The notes: generated by a model from the sequence alone, not told the origin. Shown: positions 7,725 through 16,134, numbered from the stretch's first letter. The stretch: 64,000 nt of DNA from Pseudoclavibacter sp. AY1F1 (GCF_002931075.1 NZ_PSTQ01000012.1:1-64000); one strand, 5' to 3'. Program-made: numbers and translations.

Positions 7725-8654
7725 CTACTTCTCGGAGCCCGCGACCATGCCCTTGATGAAGTACTTCTGCAGGAAAAGGTAGGCAACAAGCACCGGCAGC
7801 ACCGCCAGGAGCGACGCGGCGGCAGCTGCGGGCAGGTTGCTGCTCTGCACGGAGAAGAACGAGGCGATCGCGGGGGCGATGGTCTGCATCTCGGGCGACG
7901 TGAGGATGTAGCCGGAGATCGCGAACTCGTTCCACACGGCGACCCCGGTGAGGATCACGACGGTCGCCGTGACCGGCTTGAGCATCGGGAACACGACCAG
8001 GAAGAGGATCTGGAGTCGGTTCGCCCCATCGATTGTCGCCGCCTCTTCCACCGATTGCGGCAGCGAGCGCATGAACGCCGTGTAGAGGAAGATGCTCAGC
8101 GGCAGCTGGTGCGTGACCATCACGAGAATCGCACCCCAGTACGTGTTCAGGGCCCCCATCTGGTTGAGCAGCGTGTAGAGCGGCACGAGGATCGACAGCG
8201 GCGGCACCATGATCAGACCGAGCACGCCGAACGACACGATGCTGTTGAGCGTCGAGGCCCGCCTGGCGAGCGGATAGGCGGCGAGCGCCCCGAGGATGCA
8301 GACGAGCAGCGTCGAGACTCCGGTGACGATGATGCTGTTGCCGATGGCTCGCAGGATGTTGCCGCTCTCGACGGCGATGGCGAAGTTGCCGAAGAAGATG
8401 TCGGTCGTCGGGAACAGCCACTGCGAGGAGCGGTCGGTGCGCTCCTTGAACGCCGTCGTGACGGCGATGAAGAACGGCAGCAGCTGCACGGCGGAGGCGA
8501 CGATGAGCACGCCGCCCAGGCCGAGTGCGGCACCCCAAGCGCGATTCGTGCGCTTCGGGCGACTGGGCCCGCGCGCGCCACCACGACTGCGTGGCGGTTT
8601 GACGGGTGGCGCCTGCTCGTCAACCTTCGTTTCGGTCACGGTCGTGGCAGTCAT
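7725..8654 (-). CDS. carbohydrate ABC transporter permease (MalG-like)
   Basis: 309 aa with six predicted membrane helices after a charged 45-residue N-terminal tail. The EAA loop EEAATIDGANRLQILFLVVF, which contacts the ATPase, places it in the CUT1 sugar-importer family. It overlaps the partner permease gene by 4 nt (8651-8654) and lies downstream of the binding-protein gene in one minus-strand operon. No ATPase gene is nearby; actinobacterial CUT1 systems usually share a common MsiK-type ATPase encoded elsewhere. The substrate is not determinable; the neighbours suggest a sugar or polyol. Confidence 0.93.
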   Translation of the reverse strand: MTATTVTETKVDEQAPPVKPPRSRGGARGPSRPKRTNRAWGAALGLGGVLIVASAVQLLPFFIAVTTAFKERTDRSSQWLFPTTDIFFGNFAIAVESGNILRAIGNSIIVTGVSTLLVCILGALAAYPLARRASTLNSIVSFGVLGLIMVPPLSILVPLYTLLNQMGALNTYWGAILVMVTHQLPLSIFLYTAFMRSLPQSVEEAATIDGANRLQILFLVVFPMLKPVTATVVILTGVAVWNEFAISGYILTSPEMQTIAPAIASFFSVQSSNLPAAAAASLLAVLPVLVAYLFLQKYFIKGMVAGSEK

Positions 8655-9625
8655 GGGCGGTCCAGTCGTCGTCGATTGAGCACGGTGTTAAGCACCAGGG
8701 TGAAGAGCACGATCACGAGGAACAGCACGATGCCCATGCCGGAGGCATAGCCGGCGCTCTGGTTCTCGAAGTAGGCGACGCCGATCAGCGTGGAGACCGA
8801 GTTGGTCGAGTAGCCGGGGCCACCGCCGGTCAGCACGACGATCACGTCGAAGAGCTTCAGACCGCCGATGAGGTTCAGGACGATGCTCGTCGCGAACGCG
8901 GGCTGCAGCAGGGGCAGCGTGATGTGCCAGAACTGCTTCCAGTAGCCAGCACCGTCGAGGGTGGATGCTTCGTAGAGCTCGGTTGGGATCGACTGCAGCC
9001 CTGCGAGGTAGATGATCATCGAGACGCCCACGAACTGCAGCGAGTTGACGAGGACGATGATCGCGATCGCTGCACCCGAGTCGCTGAGCCAGGCGACGCG
9101 CTCCCCGCCCAGCCCGACGACGATGTCGTTGAAGGCCCCGTTGTTGTACTGGAACAGCAGGTAGTACATGGTGCCCATGACGACCGGCGAGACCAGCACG
9201 GGCAGGTAGATGATCGCCCTTGCCAGGTTGCGGCCGCGCACCTTCTGGTCGAGCGCAAGGGCGAGCCCGAGGCCGAGCACCTGCTGGATGACGGTGGATC
9301 CGAAGCCGTAGATGAAGGTGTTGATGAGGACAAGTCGGAACGTCTCGTCCTGGAAGAGCCTGGCGTAGTTCGCGAAGCCGACGTCGCTGCGGTCCGCGCT
9401 GTACCCGTTCCAGTTGGTGAACGAGATCGCGGCACCTGTGACGAGCGGATAGAGGGTGAACACGGCGAAGAGCAGCAGGGCTGGCACGTAGAGCAGGTTC
9501 ATTCCCGCCCCCGCGAGCGGGGAGGAGCCCCGCGTGCGCCTCAGCTTCGGGGCCTTGACAGGCGACGTGACGGGCGACGTGACGGGTGAGGTGACGGGCG
9601 GTTTCGCAGTCTCAAGGGAGCTCAT
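8651..9625 (-). CDS. carbohydrate ABC transporter permease (MalF/UgpA-like)
   Basis: 324 aa with six helices. The EAA loop YEASTLDGAGYWKQFWHITL is that of CUT1 permeases. The N-terminal tail is unusual: VTSPVTSPVTSPV, encoded by a 12-bp tandem repeat at 9555-9602, precedes the first helix and is likely a flexible cytoplasmic tail whose length could vary between strains. It overlaps the MalG-like gene by 4 nt and starts 30 nt after the binding-protein gene, with a Shine-Dalgarno-like GAGGAGAC just upstream. Confidence 0.93.
   Translation of the reverse strand: MSSLETAKPPVTSPVTSPVTSPVKAPKLRRTRGSSPLAGAGMNLLYVPALLLFAVFTLYPLVTGAAISFTNWNGYSADRSDVGFANYARLFQDETFRLVLINTFIYGFGSTVIQQVLGLGLALALDQKVRGRNLARAIIYLPVLVSPVVMGTMYYLLFQYNNGAFNDIVVGLGGERVAWLSDSGAAIAIIVLVNSLQFVGVSMIIYLAGLQSIPTELYEASTLDGAGYWKQFWHITLPLLQPAFATSIVLNLIGGLKLFDVIVVLTGGGPGYSTNSVSTLIGVAYFENQSAGYASGMGIVLFLVIVLFTLVLNTVLNRRRLDRP
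9555..9602. repeat. 12-bp tandem repeat, four degenerate units
   Basis: Units of the form GTGACGGGCGAC are repeated four times and encode V-T-S-P steps at the N-terminus of the permease at 8651-9625. In-frame gain or loss would not disrupt the protein. Confidence 0.7.
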
Positions 9626-9655
9626 GGAGGTCTCCTCTCAGCATCCGCTCGCCGC

Positions 9656-10912
9656 TCAGCTCTGACCCCACAGGCTCTGGAAGTCGGCGTCCACCTGGCT
9701 CACTGCCTGGTCGACCGTCGACTGGCCCGTGATGATCGAGTCGGCCGTCGTCACCATCGTGTTCCACATGCCGTTCGGCAGGTAGACGCGGTCGAAGTAG
9801 GGGACGAGCGGCGCCGAACCCGAGATGACGTGGGCGTCGAAGGATTCCTGCAGCGGCCCGAGGTCGGCGGATGCATCCGTGAGCCCTGGAAGGTTGCCAA
9901 CGGCCCCAGCCAGCACCGTGATGTTCTCCGGCTGCGCGAGGAACGCGAGGTACGCCTTCGCCTCGTCGACGTGCTCGCTGCTCTTCGAGATGCCGAAGGC
10001 GTTGAACTCGCCGCCGACCAGGTACGGGTCCGCCTCAGTGAGCGCAGGGACGGGCATGAAGCCGAGGTTCGCGTCCGGGTTGTACTGCAGGGCGTTGTTG
10101 GCCGCCTGGTTCTGGCTGAAGACGAAGGCTGTGTTGCCGTCGGCGAGTGACCGCGAGACGTCGTCGGACGTCGCGGACGAGTAGTCGGGGTTGAAGTAGC
10201 CCGCCGTGCGCCAGCCGTCGATGAGCTCGAGCGTCGACGCGTACGGTGCATCCACGAACGTGCCTGCGCTCAGCTCGTCGAGCTGCTCTGGCGTGTAGGC
10301 GCCGGCGACGATCCAGTCGGCGAGGTTGCCTGCCGGGCCGCTGTCCTTGCCGGAGACGGCGATCGGGGCTATCCCGCTCGCCTCGACGGAAGCTGCGGCC
10401 TCGGCGAAGTCGTCCCAGGTCGCGATCGAGGCGGGGTCGACGCCTGCCGCCTCGAGCACATCCGCGTTGTAGATGATGCCGGCGACGTCGGTGTCGATGG
10501 GGAGCGCGAAGAACTCGCCAGCGTCGTTGCGCATGGCCGAGTCGAGGGCCGGGTTGAAGTTCGCCGCCCACGCCTCGTCCTGCAGCGGCTCGAGGAACTC
10601 GCTGTACCGAAGCAGCGACCAGCCGTGCGTCGCGAAGATGTCGGGGGCATCCCCGGCCGCGAGGCGCACCTTCATGTCTGCTTCGTACTGGGAGCTCGGT
10701 GCGACCAGGTCGATCATGACGCCGGGGTTCGCCTCCTCGAAGGCCGCGGTCACCTCCTCGAGCGCAACCATGAGCTTCGAGTCGACGGATGCGTTCGTCT
10801 GGAACTCGATGGTGGTGCCGCCCGAGTCGGTGCCGCTGCTGCATCCGGTCATGGCCAAGAGGAGGGTCGCGGCGACGGAGGCTGCCGCGACGGGAGTAGC
10901 GCGAGACTTCAT
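9656..10912 (-). CDS. extracellular sugar-binding lipoprotein of the ABC transporter
   Basis: 418 aa with a lipoprotein signal peptide ending LLAMTGC at residue 24, and then a periplasmic-binding-protein type 1 (MalE-like) fold; SVDSKLMVALEEVTAAFEEA is typical of the N-lobe. It captures the substrate for the permeases at 7725-9625. The start at 10912 is preferred because AAGGA lies 6 nt upstream; an ATG at 10918 abuts the ribosome site, and longer readings are not supported. Transcription probably starts near 10985, under two LacI-type operators shared with the divergent oxidoreductase. Confidence 0.92.
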   Translation of the reverse strand: MKSRATPVAAASVAATLLLAMTGCSSGTDSGGTTIEFQTNASVDSKLMVALEEVTAAFEEANPGVMIDLVAPSSQYEADMKVRLAAGDAPDIFATHGWSLLRYSEFLEPLQDEAWAANFNPALDSAMRNDAGEFFALPIDTDVAGIIYNADVLEAAGVDPASIATWDDFAEAAASVEASGIAPIAVSGKDSGPAGNLADWIVAGAYTPEQLDELSAGTFVDAPYASTLELIDGWRTAGYFNPDYSSATSDDVSRSLADGNTAFVFSQNQAANNALQYNPDANLGFMPVPALTEADPYLVGGEFNAFGISKSSEHVDEAKAYLAFLAQPENITVLAGAVGNLPGLTDASADLGPLQESFDAHVISGSAPLVPYFDRVYLPNGMWNTMVTTADSIITGQSTVDQAVSQVDADFQSLWGQS

Positions 10913-10986
10913 TGTCATTCCTTCGTGTGGGCGATGGATCCGGCCGACCGCAAGAACGCGGATGGCTCCATCGCTATCTGCCGACA

Positions 10987-11002
10987 ATTTATGCGAGTAA
11001 AT
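10987..11002. promoter_or_regulatory. LacI-family-type operator, site 1
   Basis: ATTTATGCGAGTAAAT has ATTTA/TAAAT arms around a central CG, the form recognised by LacI-family repressors. On the minus strand TTGCGC-N17-TAAATT forms a promoter for the binding-protein gene that this site overlaps. It shares CGAGTAAATAGT with site 2, and the two centres are 54 bp apart. Confidence 0.65.
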
Positions 11003-11041
11003 AGTTCTGCGCAAGGACCAATAATCAGCTCGGATTTCTTG

Positions 11042-11055
11042 TTGACTCGAGTAAA
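11042..11055. promoter_or_regulatory. LacI-family-type operator, site 2
   Basis: TTGACTCGAGTAAA is palindromic except at one base pair and has a central CG. Its TTGACT can also serve as the -35 of the plus-strand oxidoreductase gene (11138), with GATGCT 17 nt further on. The presumed binder is the LacI regulator encoded at 12460. Confidence 0.65.
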
Positions 11056-11137
11056 TAGTCGTGGGATGCTTCAGGTCGTTGCCCGCCTCCCCGCCGTGGT
11101 GGAGTCCGGGATCTCACGTCACCTTGAAAGGTCACCA

Positions 11138-12373
11138 ATGTCGCTGTCCCTGGGAATCGTCGGAGCTGGTCAGTTCGCCGGCCAGTTCGCCACACTCTTC
11201 AAACTCCACCCCGGCGTCGACAAGATCGTCGTCACGGATGTGCTGCCCGAGCGCGCAGACGCGCTCAACACCTCCGCCGAGCTCGACGGCACCGCCGAGA
11301 GCTTCGAGGCTCTCCTCGCAGACGACTCGATCGACGCGATCGCGCTCTTCACGCAGCGCTGGACGCACGGCCCGCTTGTCCTCCAAGCGCTCCGAGCCGG
11401 CAAGCACGTCTACTCCGCCGTGCCCATGGCGATTGAGGAAGAAGAGATCGCCGCCATCATCGAGGCGGTCCGCGAGACCGGGCTCACCTACATGATGGGA
11501 GAGACGAGCTACTACAACCCGGCGACGATCTACGCCCGCAACCAGCTGGCCGACGGGAAGTTCGGGCGCATCTTCTACGCCGAGGGCGACTACGTCCACG
11601 ACATGGACCTCGGCTTCTACGACGCGTACGCCTACTCGGGCGGCGCCGAATGGAAGCGCACCGCGAGCTACCCGCCAATGCTCTACCCGACGCACTCCAT
11701 CGGCGGCGTCCTCGGCGCCATCCCCGGCCACGCGACGAGCGTCAGCTGCATCGGGGTTGTCGACGACCGCGAGGACGGAGTCTTCGACCGCGAGATCAGC
11801 ATGTTCGACAACAACTTCTCCAACGCCACGGCGCTCTTCGAGCTCTCCGAAGGCGGATCGATGCGCATCAACGAGATGCGCCGAGTCGGCTACCCCTCGC
11901 ACATCCGCGAAAGCCGATTCCGCTACTTCGGCACCGAGGGCAGCTTCGAGCAGCTCGCGGAAGTCGCCGTGTGGCAGGACAAGGAAGGCGTCACGGACGT
12001 CTCCGACCTCATCAAGACCGACGCGACAGCGGATGCCGACGACCCCTCGCTCGCGCACGTCTCCCCCGCACTGCGCGACGCCTTCGTCTCCGGACACTCC
12101 AAGGTGCACGACACTTCTCGTCTCCCCGCCGAGTTCGCTGGCGTGCACAACGGCCACGAGGGCAGTCACCACTTCCTCGTCGACGACTTCGTCACCGCCG
12201 TCAACAACCGCACGCTCCCACCCGTCAACGCCTGGGTGGCTGCGCGCTTCACGCTGCCGGGGATCGTCGCCCACCGCTCGGCCCTCGCCGGGGGCGAGCG
12301 CCTCCCGATCAACGACTTCGGCGATGCACCCGCCGAGCTCGGCGCGCTCAGCGCGGACGCAGCGCGGGCCTAG
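11138..12373 (+). CDS. Gfo/Idh/MocA family oxidoreductase
   Basis: 411 aa. The N-terminal Rossmann motif GIVGAGQFAGQF binds NAD(P), and GKHVYSAVPMAI near residue 88 is the family's EKP-like segment. The C-terminal domain is the usual alpha/beta fold. Members oxidise or reduce sugars, inositols and related polyols. It is divergent from the sugar ABC operon and followed by the LacI gene, so it probably acts on the imported sugar. The ATG at 11138 has GAAAGG 6 nt upstream; the long reading from 10625 is not supported. Confidence 0.9.
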   Translation: MSLSLGIVGAGQFAGQFATLFKLHPGVDKIVVTDVLPERADALNTSAELDGTAESFEALLADDSIDAIALFTQRWTHGPLVLQALRAGKHVYSAVPMAIEEEEIAAIIEAVRETGLTYMMGETSYYNPATIYARNQLADGKFGRIFYAEGDYVHDMDLGFYDAYAYSGGAEWKRTASYPPMLYPTHSIGGVLGAIPGHATSVSCIGVVDDREDGVFDREISMFDNNFSNATALFELSEGGSMRINEMRRVGYPSHIRESRFRYFGTEGSFEQLAEVAVWQDKEGVTDVSDLIKTDATADADDPSLAHVSPALRDAFVSGHSKVHDTSRLPAEFAGVHNGHEGSHHFLVDDFVTAVNNRTLPPVNAWVAARFTLPGIVAHRSALAGGERLPINDFGDAPAELGALSADAARA

Positions 12374-12389
12374 GGCCTCGTCAGAAAGA

Positions 12390-12423
12390 GATGCGGGCGT
12401 CCGAGCGATCGGACGCCCGCATC
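12390..12423 (+). terminator. hairpin after the oxidoreductase gene
   Basis: A perfect 15-bp stem (GATGCGGGCGTCCGA with its complement) is closed by a GCGA tetraloop. It starts 17 nt after the oxidoreductase stop and has no T-tract, as is common for high-GC terminators. The lacI -10 box follows six bases later. Confidence 0.65.
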
Positions 12424-12428
12424 GAACG

Positions 12429-12434
12429 TAGGAT
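12429..12434 (+). promoter_or_regulatory. -10 box of the LacI-family gene
   Basis: TAGGAT about 25 nt before the ATG at 12460. The leader would contain the ribosome site GAGGAG. Its position directly after the hairpin suggests that lacI has its own promoter. Confidence 0.4.
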
Positions 12435-12459
12435 CGACGCGAGTGAACGAGGAGTAGTG

Positions 12460-13440
12460 ATGTCTGAAGGTGCACCCCGCAAGGTCACGCGCCGAGACGT
12501 CGCGCGCCACGCGGGAGTCAGTGACGCCGTGGTCACCTACACGCTCAACGGCAAGGCCCCCGTCGCGCCAGCGACAGCAGCGCGGGTACGCGAATCCGTG
12601 CGCCTCCTCGGCTACACGCCGAACGCCGCCGCGCGCGCCCTCAAGATGGGCTCCGCCCGACTCATCGGCATCATCGTGCCTGACACCACCAACCCGTTCT
12701 GGTCGGAGCTCTGCCAGCAGGTCGAGAGCGTGGCCTCGCGCGAGGGGTACGCCGTGCTCGTCGTGAACTCGCACGACGACGACAAGCAGGCGATCGCGCT
12801 CGCGAACTCGCTCGCGTCTCGGCAGGTCGATGGCTTCCTCGTCGCGTCGATCGTGCGGCCCAGCGAAGTCACCGCCTTCGACGCGCTCGGCATCCGCTGG
12901 GCAAGCCTCAACAACCCCCACCCCATTCCCGGCGCCATGGGCGTCGGAGTCGACCTCGAGCAGGGCGCCCGCGATGCCACCAGGCACCTGATCGAGCACG
13001 GCTACCGCAGGATCGCATTTGTCGGATCAACGAAGGACGCCCGCTACGACGGCTGGACGGCCGAGCTCGCATCCGCTGGCCTCGAGCCCGGACTCGTGTT
13101 CCCCGCAGACTTCGAGCGCCGCTCCGGCTACCTCGCCGGGCGCAACCTCGCCGCTGCGAGCGCCCAGGTCGACGCGGTCTTCATGAGCTCAGACCAGCTG
13201 GCGATCGGCGCGATGCGCGCCCTCCACGAAGCGGGCGTCGGCATCCCGAACGACGTTGCCGTCGTCTCGTTCGACGGCACGGAAGACGCCGAATACGCGT
13301 GGCCCGCGCTGACGACGCTCGCCCAGCCGACGGCCGAGCTTGCCGAACAGGCCGTCCTGCGACTCCTCGGCGCCGGCGTCATCCCAGACGAACGGCCGAG
13401 AGGCGAGCTCATCATCCGAAGGTCCTGCGGCTGCGAGTGA
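12460..13440 (+). CDS. LacI-family transcriptional regulator
   Basis: 326 aa. The N-terminal HTH VTRRDVARHAGVSDAVVTYT and the hinge NAAARALKMG are those of LacI/GalR regulators. The effector domain is the ribose-binding-protein-like fold, and the C-terminus RSCGCE is typical. It most likely represses the divergent ABC/oxidoreductase genes through the sites at 10987 and 11042 and responds to the transported sugar. The start is fixed by GAGGAG 6 nt upstream of the ATG at 12460; the longer frame from 11650 overlaps the oxidoreductase gene. Confidence 0.92.
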   Translation: MSEGAPRKVTRRDVARHAGVSDAVVTYTLNGKAPVAPATAARVRESVRLLGYTPNAAARALKMGSARLIGIIVPDTTNPFWSELCQQVESVASREGYAVLVVNSHDDDKQAIALANSLASRQVDGFLVASIVRPSEVTAFDALGIRWASLNNPHPIPGAMGVGVDLEQGARDATRHLIEHGYRRIAFVGSTKDARYDGWTAELASAGLEPGLVFPADFERRSGYLAGRNLAAASAQVDAVFMSSDQLAIGAMRALHEAGVGIPNDVAVVSFDGTEDAEYAWPALTTLAQPTAELAEQAVLRLLGAGVIPDERPRGELIIRRSCGCE

Positions 13441-13463
13441 GCGCGCGGGCGGGCGGGCACGAC

Positions 13464-14183
13464 TTAGCCCTCGGGCAGCTCGAATTCCTGCGACTCGTCC
13501 CACGGCTCGGTCCAGCCGAGACGGTCGAAGATGCCGTCGAGCAGCATCGCCGTGAAACCCCAGACGAGGTGCTCGCCGGTGTCGTTCCTGACCAAGAAGC
13601 CCGGACCCCGCCACTCCTCCCCATCCCGTCGAAGCACGGTGCTGCCGCGGTTCGCGGGGTTCAGGAGGTCGGCGACCGGCGCACGGAACACGGCGGCCGA
13701 CTCAGCCTCATCCACGACCCCGACCGATGAAGCGCGCCGCCACCAAGCGAGCACCGGCGTCACGAGGTGCCGCGAATAGGTGAGCGGAACAGGCTCGAGC
13801 GGGCCGAGCACGTCGATGCCGTCGGCGTCGAGCCCCGTCTCCTCCACCGCCTCCCGGATCGCGGCGGCGACCACGTCACGGTCCTCGGGGTCGACACGAC
13901 CACCAGGGAACGCGACCTGCCCCGGATGCGAGCGGAGCGTGGACGCGCGAGCGAGCAACAGCACGTCGAGGTCGCGGGAGACCGCGCCGGCCTGCGCGTC
14001 GCGGTCGCTGGGAAGTGTGTCGAGCATCCCGAACAGGATCAGCACAGCCGCGGAGCGCGAGACGCGCACGATCCGCTCGTCGACGGGCGACAGCGGCACG
14101 GCGGGCTCTCGCCCGGCAGCGGCACGCTCTGCAAGCTCGGTCAGCTGCGCACGCGCGGCCTTCGTCGATGATTCGGGATGCAC
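13464..14183 (-). CDS. NUDIX hydrolase, CoA-pyrophosphatase type
   Basis: 239 aa. The NUDIX box spans about residues 94-117: G94/G95, E100, then REAVEETG with the metal-binding glutamates at 111, 114 and 115. The preceding SHPGQVAFPGG is the UPF0035 signature of CoA pyrophosphohydrolases (NudL/PCD1), which split CoA and its esters to phosphopantetheine and 3',5'-ADP. The start is GTG at 14183, with TACCCT (14190-14195) six bases upstream, so it is probably leaderless. It is monocistronic, and the gene before it ends in a long hairpin. Confidence 0.88.
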   Translation of the reverse strand: MHPESSTKAARAQLTELAERAAAGREPAVPLSPVDERIVRVSRSAAVLILFGMLDTLPSDRDAQAGAVSRDLDVLLLARASTLRSHPGQVAFPGGRVDPEDRDVVAAAIREAVEETGLDADGIDVLGPLEPVPLTYSRHLVTPVLAWWRRASSVGVVDEAESAAVFRAPVADLLNPANRGSTVLRRDGEEWRGPGFLVRNDTGEHLVWGFTAMLLDGIFDRLGWTEPWDESQEFELPEG

Positions 14184-14189
14184 CGCTTC

Positions 14190-14195
14190 AGGGTA
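14190..14195 (-). promoter_or_regulatory. -10 box of the NUDIX gene, leaderless
   Basis: TACCCT on the minus strand, exactly six bases before GTG 14183. Confidence 0.45.
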
Positions 14196-14226
14196 CGCGG
14201 GCGAGCCTGACGAGCGGCGACATCCA

Positions 14227-14283
14227 CGAGTCGCCCCAAAGGGTCGTCATTGCGCGTGAATGACGACCCTTTGGGGCGACTCG
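14227..14283. terminator. 25-bp perfect hairpin between ferritin and NUDIX genes
   Basis: The arms 14227-14251 and 14259-14283 are perfect 25-nt inverted complements around the loop GCGCGTG. It lies 13 nt downstream of the ferritin stop on the minus strand and upstream of the NUDIX promoter, so terminator is the simplest reading. It has no T-tract, and its length and perfection exceed what a terminator needs; it could also be a member of a genomic palindromic repeat family. Confidence 0.7.
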
Positions 14284-14296
14284 CGAGTGCGACTGC

Positions 14297-14830
14297 TTAG
14301 AGTGCGCCGCCGGCCGCGGCAGGAGCATCCGCATCCTGGCCACCGTCGCCGATGGTCTCGCGGGCGATGAAGTTCTCGATGTCGAAGAGGTTGTCGCCTG
14401 CGCGCTTCGCGATCGTGACGAGCGTCGACATCGAGGCGACCTCCTCGACCTGCTCCTTGAGGAACCACAGCATGGCCTGCTCGCCGATCGCGTCGCCTTC
14501 CGCGCGAGCCGCGCGGAAGAGCGCCTCGATCTGCGAGGTCACCTCCTGCTCCTGCGCGAGCGCGAGCGCGATGGGCTCAACGACGTCGGCGAAGTCGGTC
14601 TTGGGAGCCGCGACGCCCGGAATCGTGACGCCGAGGTCGCGGTCGAGCCGGTACTGCACAAGCATCATCGCGTGGTTCCGCTCTTCCACCGACTGCTGGT
14701 AGAAGTGCGCAGCGAGCTGCGGGAGGTCGTGGTTGTCGAACCACACGGCGATCGCAATGTACTGCTGCGATGCCGCGAACTCGTTGCCGATCTGGGTGGT
14801 CAGAAGCTCATTGAACGTAGGCGTAGTCAC
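14297..14830 (-). CDS. non-haem ferritin
   Basis: 177 aa four-helix-bundle iron-storage protein. The ferroxidase ligands are in the expected positions: E17 in GNEFAASQQY, E50 and H53 in VEERNHAM, with later glutamates in QEQEV and LKEQVEEV. It oxidises ferrous iron and stores it in a 24-subunit shell in the cytoplasm. The start is GTG at 14830, overlapping the stop of the upstream membrane gene by 4 nt (GTGA), so the two are translationally coupled. The last 12 residues are Ala/Gly-rich and poorly conserved in this family. Confidence 0.93.
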   Translation of the reverse strand: MTTPTFNELLTTQIGNEFAASQQYIAIAVWFDNHDLPQLAAHFYQQSVEERNHAMMLVQYRLDRDLGVTIPGVAAPKTDFADVVEPIALALAQEQEVTSQIEALFRAARAEGDAIGEQAMLWFLKEQVEEVASMSTLVTIAKRAGDNLFDIENFIARETIGDGGQDADAPAAAGGAL

Positions 14831-15381
14831 GCAGCCACGCTACTCCTGGCGGGTTTCGCGTGGCGGTCAAGTTTCGTTGCGGTGCGGGTCGTCCAGAACG
14901 CCAGTGCCACGCCGGTCGTCAGCACGAACGGGAGGCAGGCAAACGCAAAGGCGTCGCCGATGATCGCACCAGTGCTCCCCCAGTACTTGGTCTGGTCGGC
15001 ATCCACGCCGATGCCCGCGACGAGACCGTTCACGATGACGGCCACGCTCAGGGCCGCGCAGGCGGATGCCGCCAGGACCCCGACCGACGCGACCCAGAGC
15101 AGCGACGGGCGCAGGCTCAGCGCGATGGCCCTCGTCACGTCGAGCGCCAGCCAGACGCCGAGCGCTACGGCAGCGGCGATGCACGCGTACGCAACCGCGA
15201 TGAGCGTGCTAGCGAGGCGAGCTCCCTCTGCTGTGTCGCGATCAACGCTCGATCCGGCCGCCGCACCCGGAAAGACGAGCAGCATGTAGGCGAGGATACC
15301 GCCGATGACCGCGAGCAGCCCCGCCCTCAACGCGACGCGCCACAGCCAGTTCCGCTCGGCGCCTCCACTCGGTCTCCCCAT
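14827..15381 (-). CDS. four-helix membrane protein coupled to ferritin
   Basis: 184 aa with about four hydrophobic segments (LLAVIGGILAYMLLVFPGAA, LIAVAYACIAAAVALGVWLAL, LLWVASVGVLAASACAALSV and FACLPFVLTTGVALAFW). No family is recognised. Its stop overlaps the ferritin start, so the pair is one transcription unit; a link to iron is possible but rests only on position. The start at 15381 is preferred over the ATG at 15441 because TAGCGT (15389-15394) lies seven bases upstream, again leaderless. Confidence 0.65.
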   Translation of the reverse strand: MGRPSGGAERNWLWRVALRAGLLAVIGGILAYMLLVFPGAAAGSSVDRDTAEGARLASTLIAVAYACIAAAVALGVWLALDVTRAIALSLRPSLLWVASVGVLAASACAALSVAVIVNGLVAGIGVDADQTKYWGSTGAIIGDAFAFACLPFVLTTGVALAFWTTRTATKLDRHAKPARSSVAA

Positions 15382-15474
15382 GCCTGCAACGCTACGGGCA
15401 GGCCTCCCCAGCACCAAACGGGCGGGGAGCCGGGCACGCAAAAGCTAGGCTGGAACGAAACCCCGGAGGCTGGC

Positions 15475-16134
15475 ATGAGCGACGCACACGACCACGACGA
15501 GATCGGCGTGGGGTCCGTGCACCGCGAGATCGACCCGGCCACGGTCGGCCCGCAGCCGGGCGACCTCGAGCGTGCCATAGCCGGTCAGGTGCGCGCGTAC
15601 CGGCTCGCGACCGGCATGTCCGTCGCCGAGATGGCCGACAAGGTCGGCATCTCGAAGGCCATGCTTTCGAAGATCGAGAACGCCCTCACCTCCTGCAGCC
15701 TCACCACCCTCGGGCGCCTCGCCCACGGCCTCGACGTGCCCGTCACCGCGCTGTTCCGCGGCGTCGACTCCGACCGTGAGGCCGTCTACGTGCCGGCAGG
15801 ACACGGCGCGCAGATCGTTCGCCGCGGCTCACGCTCTGGCCACCTCTACGAGCTCCTCGGTGCCCTACGCGGCCAGCACAAGCGCATGGAAGCCGTCCTC
15901 GTGACGCTCACCGAGGCGAGCGAAGTGTTCCCCCTCTTCCAGCATCCAGGCACCGAGCTGCTCTACATGCTCGAAGGGCGGATGGCCTACGGGCACGGGG
16001 ACGCGCGCTACGAGATGGGGCCGGGCGACACCCTGCAGTTCGACGGCGAAGGCCCGCACGGCCCGGAAGAGCTCATCGAGCTGCCCGCCCGTTTCCTGTC
16101 CGTCACGGCGTACGGAGACCGCGCGGAGGGCTGA
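15475..16134 (+). CDS. XRE-family regulator with C-terminal cupin domain
   Basis: 219 aa. Residues about 36-90 form the helix-turn-helix (MSVAEMADKVGISKAMLSKI), and residues 140-215 form a cupin (ELLYMLEGRMAYGHGD, MGPGDTLQFDGEGPHGPEEL) that would bind a small effector. This architecture is common in regulators of amino-acid, amine or drug-response genes (SutR/PuuR-like). It is divergent from the ferritin operon. The ATG at 15475 has GGAGG 5 nt upstream, and TAGGCT at 15446-15451 is a plausible -10. The regulated genes are not evident. Confidence 0.88.
   Translation: MSDAHDHDEIGVGSVHREIDPATVGPQPGDLERAIAGQVRAYRLATGMSVAEMADKVGISKAMLSKIENALTSCSLTTLGRLAHGLDVPVTALFRGVDSDREAVYVPAGHGAQIVRRGSRSGHLYELLGALRGQHKRMEAVLVTLTEASEVFPLFQHPGTELLYMLEGRMAYGHGDARYEMGPGDTLQFDGEGPHGPEELIELPARFLSVTAYGDRAEG

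Noticed and set aside
5612-7756. 714-codon open frame on the plus strand
   Set aside because: It lies antisense to the metallophosphoesterase and lipoprotein genes; its Arg/Gly/Pro-rich translation matches no fold and is typical of high-GC antisense frames.
11132-12475. 447-codon minus-strand frame
   Set aside because: Antisense to the Gfo/Idh/MocA oxidoreductase; no ribosome site and no family pattern.
13441-13463. GC-rich short repeat (gcgggcgggcgggc) as a terminator
   Set aside because: It has no complementary arm; it is only a short simple repeat between convergent genes.
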